Of a DNA stretch of 64,000 nucleotides, positions 41,387 through 49,002 are shown piece after piece. This DNA is from Mycolicibacterium komanii. GTDB taxonomy: Bacteria > Actinomycetota > Actinomycetes > Mycobacteriales > Mycobacteriaceae. The stretch's first letter is position 1. Each line of letters opens with the position of its first letter. The notes beneath the pieces are model-generated. The model saw only the letters and a list, made by a program, of their open reading frames with translations, was not told where the DNA came from and ran no database searches. The translations under genes and the position numbers were made by a program. The stretch is taken from NCBI RefSeq assembly GCF_001050035.1, contig NZ_CVTA01000001.1, positions 62,001 to 126,000 of the forward strand, in the 5' to 3' direction.

Positions 41387-42394
41387 TCACTCCTCGACCA
41401 GTCCGAACCGTCGATACGCGTTGTCGATCTGGGCTTTCGCCTCGGCGGGAAGCTGCGCCTGCGGCGGACGGGAGTGCGGATACTCCCCGATCGGCAGGCC
41501 GACGACCGACGCCGCGTACTTGAACGCCCCGCCCCAGTGGGTGAAGTAGTCCGGCCGTCCCGGATAGCAGGTGAACCACGAACCCATGTCGAGGTCGAAC
41601 TGGTCGAGCCCGGACTCGCGCGCGTGATCCATCGCCTCGACGAGTTTGTCGTTGACGATGAGCTCCCAGTACTCGCTGAACACCCGTCGCTCCGGCGTTT
41701 CGAACAGGTAGCCGGCGGTGCCCAACTGCGCGGGGCAGACGATGCCGTCGCGCAGCCACCCGGCGCGGTACACGGTCTTGTCGCACTCCCACACCGCGAG
41801 ACCCGGCGCCAACTCGTGCAGCCTCCTGCTGGCCATCGGCCGGAACGCACCCTCCTTCGTCGCGCAGACCGCGGGAATCTCGTCGTAGATCGCGGCGCTT
41901 TCGGCGGGCGTCAATACGTAACCCGACGACGGAGAGTTGAACATGCCCAGTGCGATGTCGGTGCGATCGGCGATGTAACGGAAGAAGTTCAGCACCCCCT
42001 GCCCGCCGTGCGCCTCCATCATCGGCGTCTGGATGTAGACGATGTCGGCGCCGGCCTCCTGGGCGTGGCGCGTGAGCTCGAGGCAGTCCTTGGCCGCGGT
42101 CGCCGCGGTACACGCCTGTATGACGACGTCGGGGTCGGCGGCGCGGCCTTCCTCGATGGCCACCTCCAGCAACCGCTTTCGCTCGTCGAGCGTCAACGCC
42201 CAGAACTCCGCGATACCGCTCGTGCACCACAACAGTGGATGACCCAGCGCCGAAACGCAGTGCCGCACCAGCGTCCGGTAGGCGTCCCAGTCGATGTCGT
42301 CGCCGTCGACGCCGCAGAAGGGTGTGTAGAGGGAGTCACCGATCCCGCGCAGATGGTTGCGAGCCCACTCGCGGGCGTCCTTCGCCGAAGCCAT
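41387..42394 (-). CDS. dihydrodipicolinate synthase-family aldolase/lyase
   Basis: The 335-aa TIM-barrel protein of the DapA/NAL superfamily keeps the Schiff-base lysine in CATKEGAFRP. The segment that normally reads YNxPxRTG is FNSPSSGYVL, so the catalytic tyrosine is Phe. It is longer than true DapA (about 295) and resembles hydratase-aldolases that split pyruvate or an aldehyde from aromatic or polycyclic intermediates. AGGAGG precedes the ATG. It follows the SDR at 42429-43226 by 34 nt on the same strand, so it probably shares the box at 43262. Confidence 0.83.
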   Translation of the reverse strand: MASAKDAREWARNHLRGIGDSLYTPFCGVDGDDIDWDAYRTLVRHCVSALGHPLLWCTSGIAEFWALTLDERKRLLEVAIEEGRAADPDVVIQACTAATAAKDCLELTRHAQEAGADIVYIQTPMMEAHGGQGVLNFFRYIADRTDIALGMFNSPSSGYVLTPAESAAIYDEIPAVCATKEGAFRPMASRRLHELAPGLAVWECDKTVYRAGWLRDGIVCPAQLGTAGYLFETPERRVFSEYWELIVNDKLVEAMDHARESGLDQFDLDMGSWFTCYPGRPDYFTHWGGAFKYAASVVGLPIGEYPHSRPPQAQLPAEAKAQIDNAYRRFGLVEE

Positions 42395-42428
42395 GATGAC
42401 CTCCTCAGCCGATGGTTGCGATGAAGCC

Positions 42429-43226
42429 TCAGGTGAAGTCTGAGCCTCCGTCGACGTTGACGTTGGCGCCGGTCATATAGGAGTTCCGGCGAGACGCGAG
42501 AAATGCGACCACAGGCCCGATTTCGTCGGGCAGACCCGCGCGCGGCAGATGCGCCGGATGCCCGAAGTGCTCGTCGATCGCCGCCATCAACGCATACGGG
42601 TCGGTGCCGTCGACGCCCACCGACTCGGCCCAGCCGATCAGCGCTTCCGACGCGATGCTGCCCGGGGACACCACATTGACCATGATCTCGTCCTTGGCCA
42701 GCAGCAGCGACAGGTTCTTCGAAATGCTCGTCAGCGCCGCCTTGGCCGCCGTGTAGGCGGGCAGGATGACGCTTTGGCGCTGCGTCGAATGGGCCGAGAA
42801 GTTGACGATGCGCGCCCATTCGGCCGCGCGCAGCAGCGGCAGCGCCGAGCGCACACAGTGCACCATGCCCATCACGCCGCCGTCGAACGCGATACGCCAC
42901 TGTTCGTCGGTCAAATCCTCGAATGTTCCGACGGCGTCCGGCCCGACGGCGTTGATGAGGATGTTGAGTCGGCCGTTCCAGCGCTCGCCGACTTCGTCGA
43001 AGGCTCGTTGCACTTGATCGGCGTCCGTGGTGTCGGCGGTCAGCGCGAGCGTGTCGGGGCTGCCGATTTCGGCGAGCGCGGTCGCGGCGTCCTGGAGAAC
43101 ATCCGGCGTCCGCCCCATGACAGCGACCCTGGCCCCGTCCTCGGCCAGACAGCGCGCCGTTGCCAAACCCATTCCGCGCCCCCCGCCGACCACGACGGCG
43201 GTGGCGTCCTTCAACCCGAGGTCCAT
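42429..43226 (-). CDS. short-chain dehydrogenase/reductase
   Basis: The 265-aa SDR has the variant cofactor motif GGGRGMG, NAVG in place of NNAG, the serine strand NFSAHSTQRQ, YTAAKAAL with the catalytic Tyr/Lys, and VNVVSPGSI. Arg in VMGRTPD after strand 2 favours NADP(H). ATG 43226 has GAAAGG upstream. It is divergent from the TetR at 43461, with a TACTGTAA-type box 35 nt before its start, and is followed by the DapA-like aldolase. Likely role: oxidation or reduction of a hydroxyl/keto group before aldol cleavage (inference). Confidence 0.86.
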   Translation of the reverse strand: MDLGLKDATAVVVGGGRGMGLATARCLAEDGARVAVMGRTPDVLQDAATALAEIGSPDTLALTADTTDADQVQRAFDEVGERWNGRLNILINAVGPDAVGTFEDLTDEQWRIAFDGGVMGMVHCVRSALPLLRAAEWARIVNFSAHSTQRQSVILPAYTAAKAALTSISKNLSLLLAKDEIMVNVVSPGSIASEALIGWAESVGVDGTDPYALMAAIDEHFGHPAHLPRAGLPDEIGPVVAFLASRRNSYMTGANVNVDGGSDFT

Positions 43227-43261
43227 GCGGCCTTTCGCTCACCCGATTGCGTAGAAAAGCT

Positions 43262-43280
43262 TACTATAGGTCTTACAGTA
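43262..43280. promoter_or_regulatory. TACTGTAA-box, putative TetR operator
   Basis: TACTATAGGTCTTACAGTA matches the repeat with two mismatches in the left arm and a perfect right arm. It lies between the divergent SDR (43226) and TetR (43461) genes, so it probably also serves autoregulation of that TetR. Confidence 0.7.
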
Positions 43281-43408
43281 GAAGAGCGGAATCACCGTGG
43301 ACGCCGGCGACGGAACGGCTCCCGGTATGGTTGACGGTAACGGCGCAGCCGCGACACACCTGCATTGGCGCAGATCAGAGGCGGCTGACGGTACATTCGA
43401 GTCCACCA

Positions 43409-43423
43409 CCCCGCTTTTCGGGG
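43409..43423. other. small hairpin in the TetR leader
   Basis: CCCCG-CTTTT-CGGGG forms a 5-bp stem 24 nt before the GGAGG of the TetR gene at 43461. The leader from the operator to the start is about 180 nt and otherwise shows nothing I can name. A role in leader control is possible but unproven. Confidence 0.25.
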
Positions 43424-43460
43424 GGCTGCGCGCGCGGCTTATTCGATGGAGGTGCCCTAC

Positions 43461-44204
43461 GTGGCAAGGCAGGCGACCGCGGAGAAGCGTCAACGACGCG
43501 AGCGCGGATCCATCAATCCCGACGACATCATCAAGGGCGCTTTCGAACTCGCCGAAGAGGTGGGCATCGACAATCTGTCCATGCCGCTGCTCGGCAAGCA
43601 TCTCGGCGTCGGGGTGACGAGCATCTACTGGTACTTCCGCAAGAAGGACGATCTGCTCAACGCGATGACCGACCGCGCGCTGCGCCAGTACGTGTTCGCC
43701 ACGCCCTATGTGGAAGCCAAGGATTGGCGCGAGACGTTGCGCAACCATGCGCGCACCATGCGGAAGACGTTCATGGGCAACCCGATTCTGTGCGACCTGA
43801 TCCTGATCCGGTCGGCGCTCAGCCCACGGGTGGCCAAGCTGGGCGTGCAGGAGGTCGAGAAGGCGATCGCGGGCCTGGTCGAGGCGGGCCTATCCCCCGA
43901 GGATGCGTTCGACACCTACTCCGCGGTGTCGGTGCATGTGCGGGGATCCGTTGTGCTGCATCGTCTTCGGGAGAAGAACCGCGCCGCCGACGAGGGCCCG
44001 AGCGATCTCGAGGAATCGATGGACATCGACGCCGACAGCACGCCGCTGCTCGCGCTGGTCACCGAGAAGGGTCACCACATCGGCGCGGCCGACGACAACA
44101 ACTTCGAGTTCGGCCTCGAGTGCATCCTCGACCGCGCGGGCCGGCTGATCGAGGAGAACAAGGCGAAGCCGGCGAAGAAGTCGACGGCGGCGCGCAAGCG
44201 GTAG
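43461..44204 (+). CDS. TetR family regulator (candidate TACTGTAA-box binder 2)
   Basis: The 247-aa protein has a basic arm (ARQATAEKRQRRERGS) and a TetR helix-turn-helix with HLGVGVTSIYWYFRKKDDLL (~residues 44-63), differing from the TetR at 20255 by one Arg/Lys exchange in this stretch. The C-domain has a longer insert and an unusual Lys/Ala-rich tail (EENKAKPAKKSTAARKR). I chose GTG 43461 because GGAGG (43448-43452) lies 8 nt before it; the ATG at 43446 has no such signal and overlaps it. It is divergent from the SDR at 42429-43226, with a box between them. Confidence 0.88.
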   Translation: MARQATAEKRQRRERGSINPDDIIKGAFELAEEVGIDNLSMPLLGKHLGVGVTSIYWYFRKKDDLLNAMTDRALRQYVFATPYVEAKDWRETLRNHARTMRKTFMGNPILCDLILIRSALSPRVAKLGVQEVEKAIAGLVEAGLSPEDAFDTYSAVSVHVRGSVVLHRLREKNRAADEGPSDLEESMDIDADSTPLLALVTEKGHHIGAADDNNFEFGLECILDRAGRLIEENKAKPAKKSTAARKR

Positions 44205-44305
44205 CCGCCCATCCGGGCATCACCACCGGGCCGATCGAAGGTCGACGGAATTTTCTGCGCGGCCCCGTTGTCGCACTCTTGAGTGAATCGACGGCGGGAT
44301 GACTC

Positions 44306-45331
44306 ATGACGATGACACTGATGCGGCGCTGGGAGCTCGACGAGATCGGCCGAGCGGCGCTGTCTCTGAGAGAGGTCCCGCCGCCGGACCCGGACCCCGG
44401 CGAAGTCGTGGTGAAGGTGGCGGCGGTTTCTCTCAACCACCGCGACAAGATGGTGATCGAGTCGGGTCGCGGTCTCCCGCTGGCGTTTCCGTTCACGCCC
44501 GGTTCGGATCTCGCCGGAACGGTCGTCGCCGTCGGCACCGGGGTCACCCGATTCGTCCGCGGTGACACGGTGATATCGACCTTCGCTCCCGACTGGCGTG
44601 ACGGCCGACGCGGCGGTGACGCACGCACGCCCCCCTACCGCACGCTCGGGGGCTACTACCCGGGTGTATTGGCTGAATATGTTGCCTTCCAGGAGGACTG
44701 GTTCGTCCACGCACCCGCGACGTTGACACCCGCCGAAGCATCCACGTTGCCCTGCGCGGGGCTCACGGCATGGTTCGCACTGGTCGAACGCGGTCGCGTA
44801 CATGCCGGTGACGTCGTGCTGGTCGAAGGCACGGGAGGCGTGTCGCTGTTCGGTGTCCAGATCGCCAAGATGCACGGAGCGGAGGTGATCGTCTCCGCGA
44901 GCGCGGACAAGCGGGGTCAAGCGATGGCACTCGGCGCAGAGCATTTCGTGGACCGCCGCGAGGACGGCTGGGCCGAGGCCATTCTCCGACTGACCGGCGA
45001 CCGCGGCGCAGACCACATCCTCGAGGTCGTCGGTGGCCCGCATCTGGGAGCGGCCGTTGCGGTCGCGGCGGTGGGTGGCCACATACACCAAATCGGCGCT
45101 CTTGCAGGCTTTGAAGCGTCGACCCCCGTTATGCCGTTGATGCTGAAGGACGTGACCATCCACGGTATCGGCACCGGGCACCGGCGCGCGTTGGAAGACC
45201 TGGTCGCCGCGGTGGATCGGACCGGGATGAAGCCCGCGATCGACAGCCGATACCCGTTGGCCGATCTTCCGGCTGCGTTGGATCATCTGGACCGGGGCCC
45301 GTTCGGCAAGATCGTCGTGGTGTTCGAGTAG
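44306..45331 (+). CDS. medium-chain (zinc-type/quinone oxidoreductase-like) alcohol dehydrogenase
   Basis: The 341-aa MDR protein has a GroES-like N-domain (VVVKVAAVSLNHRDKMVIESG, FTPGSDLAGTVVAVG) and a Rossmann domain with VVLVEGTGGVSLFGVQIAKMHG. The catalytic zinc cysteine near the N-terminus is replaced by the SLNHRD form and no structural-zinc Cys cluster is present. It is thus probably a zinc-free NADPH-dependent reductase of the quinone-oxidoreductase/MDR type. Several ATG codons cluster at the start; 44306 is the first in frame. It lies downstream of the TetR at 43461 with a 101-nt gap and no box, so co-regulation is unclear. Confidence 0.84.
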   Translation: MTMTLMRRWELDEIGRAALSLREVPPPDPDPGEVVVKVAAVSLNHRDKMVIESGRGLPLAFPFTPGSDLAGTVVAVGTGVTRFVRGDTVISTFAPDWRDGRRGGDARTPPYRTLGGYYPGVLAEYVAFQEDWFVHAPATLTPAEASTLPCAGLTAWFALVERGRVHAGDVVLVEGTGGVSLFGVQIAKMHGAEVIVSASADKRGQAMALGAEHFVDRREDGWAEAILRLTGDRGADHILEVVGGPHLGAAVAVAAVGGHIHQIGALAGFEASTPVMPLMLKDVTIHGIGTGHRRALEDLVAAVDRTGMKPAIDSRYPLADLPAALDHLDRGPFGKIVVVFE

Positions 45332-45350
45332 TCGAGGCCGTTGGCGACCG

Positions 45351-45824
45351 TCAGGCGGCGGCGAGTGCAACGCACAGCGCGACGAGGGCGACCGTCTGCA
45401 CCACGACGCGCACGTCGATGACCGACTCCCAACGGTTTTGGAGTCGGCGAGCGTCGGCCGGCACCTCCCCTGCGACCGCAGCGGTGGTGAGTACCGCGTT
45501 CACCGGCTTGCTGATCCGCGTGTAGACCACCAGGAACGCGATCAGGGCGAGGGTGGCCACGGCCGCGGCCGCGGCGCACACCCAGCGACCGGTCGCGGCC
45601 GACACCACCCCCGTTGTCAGGGCGGCGACCAGGCCGACCGCGCCGATCACCGAGAAGCGGCGGTCGGCGATTCGGTGAATGTGACCGAGCAACTGGGTGA
45701 GGGTGCGATCGTCGACCGCCGCGACTGCGGGACGCAGCACGATCGCGGCGAAAACGTCGGTGCCGTAGACGACGGCGTTCGCGAGGATCGCGACGCCGGC
45801 GAGGATTTCGATCAGTGTGTTCAT
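45351..45824 (-). CDS. small membrane protein, DUF1772-like
   Basis: The 157-aa protein has four hydrophobic segments (about 7-28, 52-73, 77-98 and 136-155) and the VYGTDVFAAIVLRPA start plus TRISKPVNAVL loop typical of DUF1772 (anthrone oxygenase-like) membrane proteins. ATG 45824 overlaps the TetR stop as ATGA and has AGGAGA upstream. It is co-transcribed with the TetR that probably represses it. Function of this family in bacteria is not established. Confidence 0.78.
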   Translation of the reverse strand: MNTLIEILAGVAILANAVVYGTDVFAAIVLRPAVAAVDDRTLTQLLGHIHRIADRRFSVIGAVGLVAALTTGVVSAATGRWVCAAAAAVATLALIAFLVVYTRISKPVNAVLTTAAVAGEVPADARRLQNRWESVIDVRVVVQTVALVALCVALAAA

Positions 45825-46363
45825 GAGCCGTTCTCCTGTGTGAGCATTCGGTGGGCCAGGTCGAGTCGCTGCTCTACCTGTGCGGGTCGCAGGCGCGCAC
45901 CGGCCTGAAGGGTCGCCAGGCCGTGGAGTACCGACCACGCCACCTCGGCTCGGGTGCCGTCAGCGTCGGGAAACACGTCCCGCAAGGGCGCGAATGCCCG
46001 CCGAAGCGGCTCGGGGGTGTCGTCGGCCGCGAACACCAACCCGGAGGGCATCGAGAACATCGCCTCGTAGACCTTCGGGTTCGCGGCGGCGAAGTCGAGG
46101 TAAGCGCGCATCCGAGCCATCGGGTTGGCATCGACCGCCTCCAGCGCCGCCGCGAGGTCGGCGAACCCGTTGAGCGCCACCGCGTCGACGAGCGCCTGGC
46201 GGTTGGTGAACGCCGAGTACAGAACCGGTTGGCTGACTCCGATTTCTCCGGCGAGGCGGCGCATCGTGACCGCGGGCCAGCCGTCGGACTCTGCGAGCTC
46301 GCGGGCCGTGCGGATGACTTGGTCACGTCGTAGGTCCAGGTCGGGGGCGGGTCGTGGGGACAT
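45821..46363 (-). CDS. TetR family regulator
   Basis: The 180-aa protein has an N-terminal helix-turn-helix (VTMRRLAGEIGVSQPVLYSAFTNRQALVDAV, ~residues 32-62) and a WHG-like C-domain (LRRAFAPLRDVF...AWSVLHGLATLQ). I place the start at ATG 46363; the long frame would begin with TTG inside the palindrome at 46370-46403. The palindrome is 6 nt upstream and contains TATAAC, so the promoter is probably within the operator. It forms an operon with the DUF1772 protein and is divergent from the small membrane protein at 46435. Confidence 0.86.
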   Translation of the reverse strand: MSPRPAPDLDLRRDQVIRTARELAESDGWPAVTMRRLAGEIGVSQPVLYSAFTNRQALVDAVALNGFADLAAALEAVDANPMARMRAYLDFAAANPKVYEAMFSMPSGLVFAADDTPEPLRRAFAPLRDVFPDADGTRAEVAWSVLHGLATLQAGARLRPAQVEQRLDLAHRMLTQENGS

Positions 46364-46369
46364 AAAAAG

Positions 46370-46403
46370 TAGTCTAGCATTGTTATATAACAACGCTAGA
46401 CTA
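46370..46403. promoter_or_regulatory. 34-bp palindrome, putative TetR operator
   Basis: The outer arms TAGTCTAGC and GCTAGACTA (46370-46378 and 46395-46403) and the inner TTGTTATATAACAA (46380-46393) are perfect; only one position per side (A at 46379, C at 46394) breaks symmetry. It lies between the divergent TetR (46363) and membrane protein (46435) genes. Confidence 0.8.
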
Positions 46404-46434
46404 AATCGCGCGTCGAAGAGAAAGCTGGTCCGTC

Positions 46435-46806
46435 ATGCACATCACCGCACTCGCCGCAGCAGTCGCCGGCGCCATCGCGATCATCGCGATCGGCGTGCGC
46501 TTCCTCCTGCAGCCTCGGCAGGCCACGCTCGCTTTCGGGATCGCGGCCGACGACCTCCGCGGCCTCACCGCGATCAAGGGAGTCCGCGACATCACGTCGG
46601 GGCTGGTACCGCTCGTGGTGTGGGCAGCGGCCGGCACCGGACCGCTCGGCTGGGCGCTGATCGCCGCGTCGCTCACCCCGATCGGGGACGCCGCGATCGT
46701 GCTCGCCAACGGCGGCAAGCGCTCAGCCGCGTTGGGAATTCACGGGCTCACCGCGGCACTGCTCGTCGCCGCGGGCCTCGTCTTGGCGCTGGGAATTGCG
46801 GCGTGA
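46435..46806 (+). CDS. small membrane protein, DUF4267-like
   Basis: The 123-aa protein has four hydrophobic helices (about 4-24, 55-73, 76-94 and 100-121) with the loop QPRQATLAFGIAADDLRGLTAIKGVRDIT, matching DUF4267. Divergent DUF4267 and TetR-DUF1772 genes around one palindrome suggest a small stress- or compound-responsive membrane module. No biochemical role is known to me. It ends 13 bp from the convergent thiolase gene. Confidence 0.76.
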   Translation: MHITALAAAVAGAIAIIAIGVRFLLQPRQATLAFGIAADDLRGLTAIKGVRDITSGLVPLVVWAAAGTGPLGWALIAASLTPIGDAAIVLANGGKRSAALGIHGLTAALLVAAGLVLALGIAA

Positions 46807-46819
46807 TCAGCCGTAGAGG

Positions 46820-47995
46820 TCAGACCTCGATGACGACCGCGCCGCCCTGGCCACCACCGGCACACATCGCGGCGACACCGATGCCGCCGCCACGCCGCTG
46901 CAATTCGTAGACCAGCGTGGTGACCATCCGCGCACCCGATGCGGCGATGGGATGACCGAGGCTGCAACCACTTCCGGAGAAGTTCACCAGCTCTTCGTCG
47001 ATGCCGTACTCGCGGCAGGCCGCGATCGGCACCGATGCGAACGCCTCGTTGATCTCCCACAGCGTGACGTCGGACGGCTTGAGGCCGGCGCGGTCGAGCA
47101 CCTTGCCGATGACCTTCACCGCGCCGAGCCCACAGTCGCGCGGCGGCACGCCCGCGGCGGCCCATGCCTTCACGGTCGCCAGCTTGGTCAGGTTGTTGGC
47201 GGCGGCGTAGTCGCTGTCGACGAGCGCCACCGCGGCCGCCGCGTCGTTGGTTCCGCTGCTGTTGCCCGCGGTGATCGAGAAGCCCTCGATCTCGGGGTGC
47301 AGCGGTTTGAGGCCGGCCAACTTCTCCACGGTGGTTTCGCGGCGCGGATGCTCGTCGACGCTGAATTCGATGACCGAGCCGTCGAACTGCTGCACCTTGA
47401 GCGGCACGATCTCGTCAACGAACTTGCCTGCGTCGATCGCGGCGATCGCGCGCTGATGCGACCGCGCCGCCCACGCGTCCATCTCCTCACGGGTGATGCC
47501 GACGGTCTGGGCGGTGTTCCACCCGACGGTGATCGACATGTCGCGGGTCGGCGCGTCCGGCGTCTCGACGTGGGTGGGCGGCATCCACTTTTCCTCGAAC
47601 TTCAGCTCGGGACCGGGGATGCGCCAGTTGACCAGCGGCGTCATCGACAGCGACTGGACGCCGCCGGCGATCAGCGCACGCTCCATGCCGGAGCCGATCT
47701 GTGCGGACGCATTGCCGATCGCGGTGAGGCTGCCCGCGCAGTGCCGGTTCACCGACTGGCCCGGAACGTCCGGCAGTCCGCACGCATCGGCCGCGTAGCG
47801 CGCCAGATCGCCGCCGCCGTAGTGGGATTCGGCGAAGATCAGGTCGTCGATGTCCTTGGGGTCGATCCCCGAGCGGCGGATCACTTCGGGCAGGACAGCG
47901 GTGATCAACGTCTCCGGCGGGGTGTTGACCAGCGTTCCCTTGAAGGAGCGGCCGATCGCGGTCCTGGCGGCACCGACGATGACGGGTGTTCCCAT
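46820..47995 (-). CDS. thiolase (acetyl-CoA acyltransferase, FadA-like)
   Basis: The 391-aa enzyme has all classical thiolase residues: nucleophile Cys in NRHCAGSL, the NEAFA motif, His in GHPIAASGARM and the second Cys in MCAGGGQGGA. It cleaves 3-ketoacyl-CoA with CoA in the last step of beta-oxidation. GAGG precedes ATG 47995. Upstream (48043-48050) is a single TACTGTAG half-site without a partner. This is a canonical enzyme, in contrast to the altered thiolase at 30762. Confidence 0.9.
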   Translation of the reverse strand: MGTPVIVGAARTAIGRSFKGTLVNTPPETLITAVLPEVIRRSGIDPKDIDDLIFAESHYGGGDLARYAADACGLPDVPGQSVNRHCAGSLTAIGNASAQIGSGMERALIAGGVQSLSMTPLVNWRIPGPELKFEEKWMPPTHVETPDAPTRDMSITVGWNTAQTVGITREEMDAWAARSHQRAIAAIDAGKFVDEIVPLKVQQFDGSVIEFSVDEHPRRETTVEKLAGLKPLHPEIEGFSITAGNSSGTNDAAAAVALVDSDYAAANNLTKLATVKAWAAAGVPPRDCGLGAVKVIGKVLDRAGLKPSDVTLWEINEAFASVPIAACREYGIDEELVNFSGSGCSLGHPIAASGARMVTTLVYELQRRGGGIGVAAMCAGGGQGGAVVIEV

Positions 47996-48059
47996 GTTTC
48001 TACCTCGGGTTTCGACGTTAGCGACTTTACAAAACTAGCAGATACTGTAGCGGACGCCG

Positions 48060-48995
48060 CTACTCGGGTTCGGGCACGTGGAAATACTCGTCACGCAGCC
48101 GGAACGCCTCCTTCGTGCCGTGCTGGGCGCGGGTCTTGACGAAATTGAACTCACCCTCCGCGAACTGCAGGTTCGTGCCGTACGCGTGGAAGAGGTAGCT
48201 CGCCACCTCCTCACCCTGGTAGGCCTGGCTCTGCTCGACGAGACGAAACGCCTCCTTGGCGATCACCACGCCGTCGGCCGGCATCTTGGCGGCCTTCTCC
48301 GCCCAGTAGCGGGCCCGCTTCGCCACCGTGTCGGCCTCGCACGTCTCGGTGAATACGCCGAGGTGTTCGACCGCGCCCGCCTCGATGATGTCGCCGGTCA
48401 GCAGCAGCCGACGGGCCAGCACCGGGCCGAGCCGGTGGAAGAACATGTGCAGGCTGCCCAGCGCCGGGCCGAGGAACCGGGTGGCGGGCATGCCGATCTT
48501 GGTATCCCGGGCGATGACGGAGATGTCGGTCATCAGCGCCATCTCGAAACCACCGCCGAGCGCGTACCCGCTGATCTCCCCCACCGTGACCTTCGGGAAG
48601 CCCATGAAGTTGTGGTAGAAGCCGAACGACTTGCGGTCGACCGTCAACCGCCGCCGTTGGCTCGGTCGCCGCTTGGCTTGCGCGGAGTCCTTTGCCTTCC
48701 GCTCTTCGCGCGAGCGTCCCCCTGCCCTCCGGGCGGGAGGTGCCCCCACATCGCCATCGCCGTACCAGCCGTAGGCGTTGTTCATGTCCGCGCCGGTACT
48801 GAACACGCCCTCGGCGCCGCGCAGCAGAACGACGGTGACGTCGTCGTCCTCGGCGACCTGGTCGAGGTAGCGGCCGACGGTTTCGCGCATCGCCGCGTCG
48901 TAGGAGTTGCGGTGTGCGGGGTTGTTCAGCGTGATGGTCGCGATTCGCTTGTCGCGGTCGACATCGAACAGCACCCGGTCATCGGCGGTGGTCAT
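48060..48995 (-). CDS. enoyl-CoA hydratase family protein with an in-frame repeat insertion
   Basis: The 311-aa crotonase has IATITLNNPAHRNSYDA, GVFSTGADMNNAYG, VTVGEISGYALGGGFEMALMTDISVIA with both oxyanion loops and glutamate E in GGFEMAL. After GWYGDGD it carries 25 extra residues (codons 48675-48749), mostly Arg, Ala, Gly and Lys, that do not belong to the fold; the sequence then resumes as KRRPSQRRRLTVDRKSFG. ATG 48995 has GAGGAAG upstream. It follows the FCD-GntR gene by 7 nt and so belongs to the thioesterase-GntR-hydratase operon that starts at 50423. Confidence 0.87.
   Translation of the reverse strand: MTTADDRVLFDVDRDKRIATITLNNPAHRNSYDAAMRETVGRYLDQVAEDDDVTVVLLRGAEGVFSTGADMNNAYGWYGDGDVGAPPARRAGGRSREERKAKDSAQAKRRPSQRRRLTVDRKSFGFYHNFMGFPKVTVGEISGYALGGGFEMALMTDISVIARDTKIGMPATRFLGPALGSLHMFFHRLGPVLARRLLLTGDIIEAGAVEHLGVFTETCEADTVAKRARYWAEKAAKMPADGVVIAKEAFRLVEQSQAYQGEEVASYLFHAYGTNLQFAEGEFNFVKTRAQHGTKEAFRLRDEYFHVPEPE
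48675..48749 (-). repeat. 75-bp in-frame insertion, GC-rich repeat-like segment
   Basis: This 75-nt stretch reads GTGGGGGCACCTCCCGCC onward, with a CCTCC/GGAGG hairpin near the 5' end and CTCGCGCGAAGAGCGG further on. It encodes 25 low-complexity basic residues inside the enoyl-CoA hydratase. It looks like an intergenic-type mycobacterial repeat that inserted in frame. The boundary is inferred from where crotonase similarity stops and resumes. Confidence 0.5.
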
Positions 48996-49002
48996 GACTT
49001 CC

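Noticed and set aside
43297..43617. 106-codon plus-strand frame before and over the TetR start
   Set aside because: Translation changes to Arg/Ser-rich shadow of the TetR after the first third; no supported start.
44274..44285. CACTC-TT-GAGTG palindrome before the MDR dehydrogenase
   Set aside because: Short, with no matching copy elsewhere and no nearby regulator that it would explain; could be chance.
48043..48050. TACTGTAG before the thiolase at 46820-47995
   Set aside because: A single half-site; no second arm at the required spacing, so not listed as an operator.
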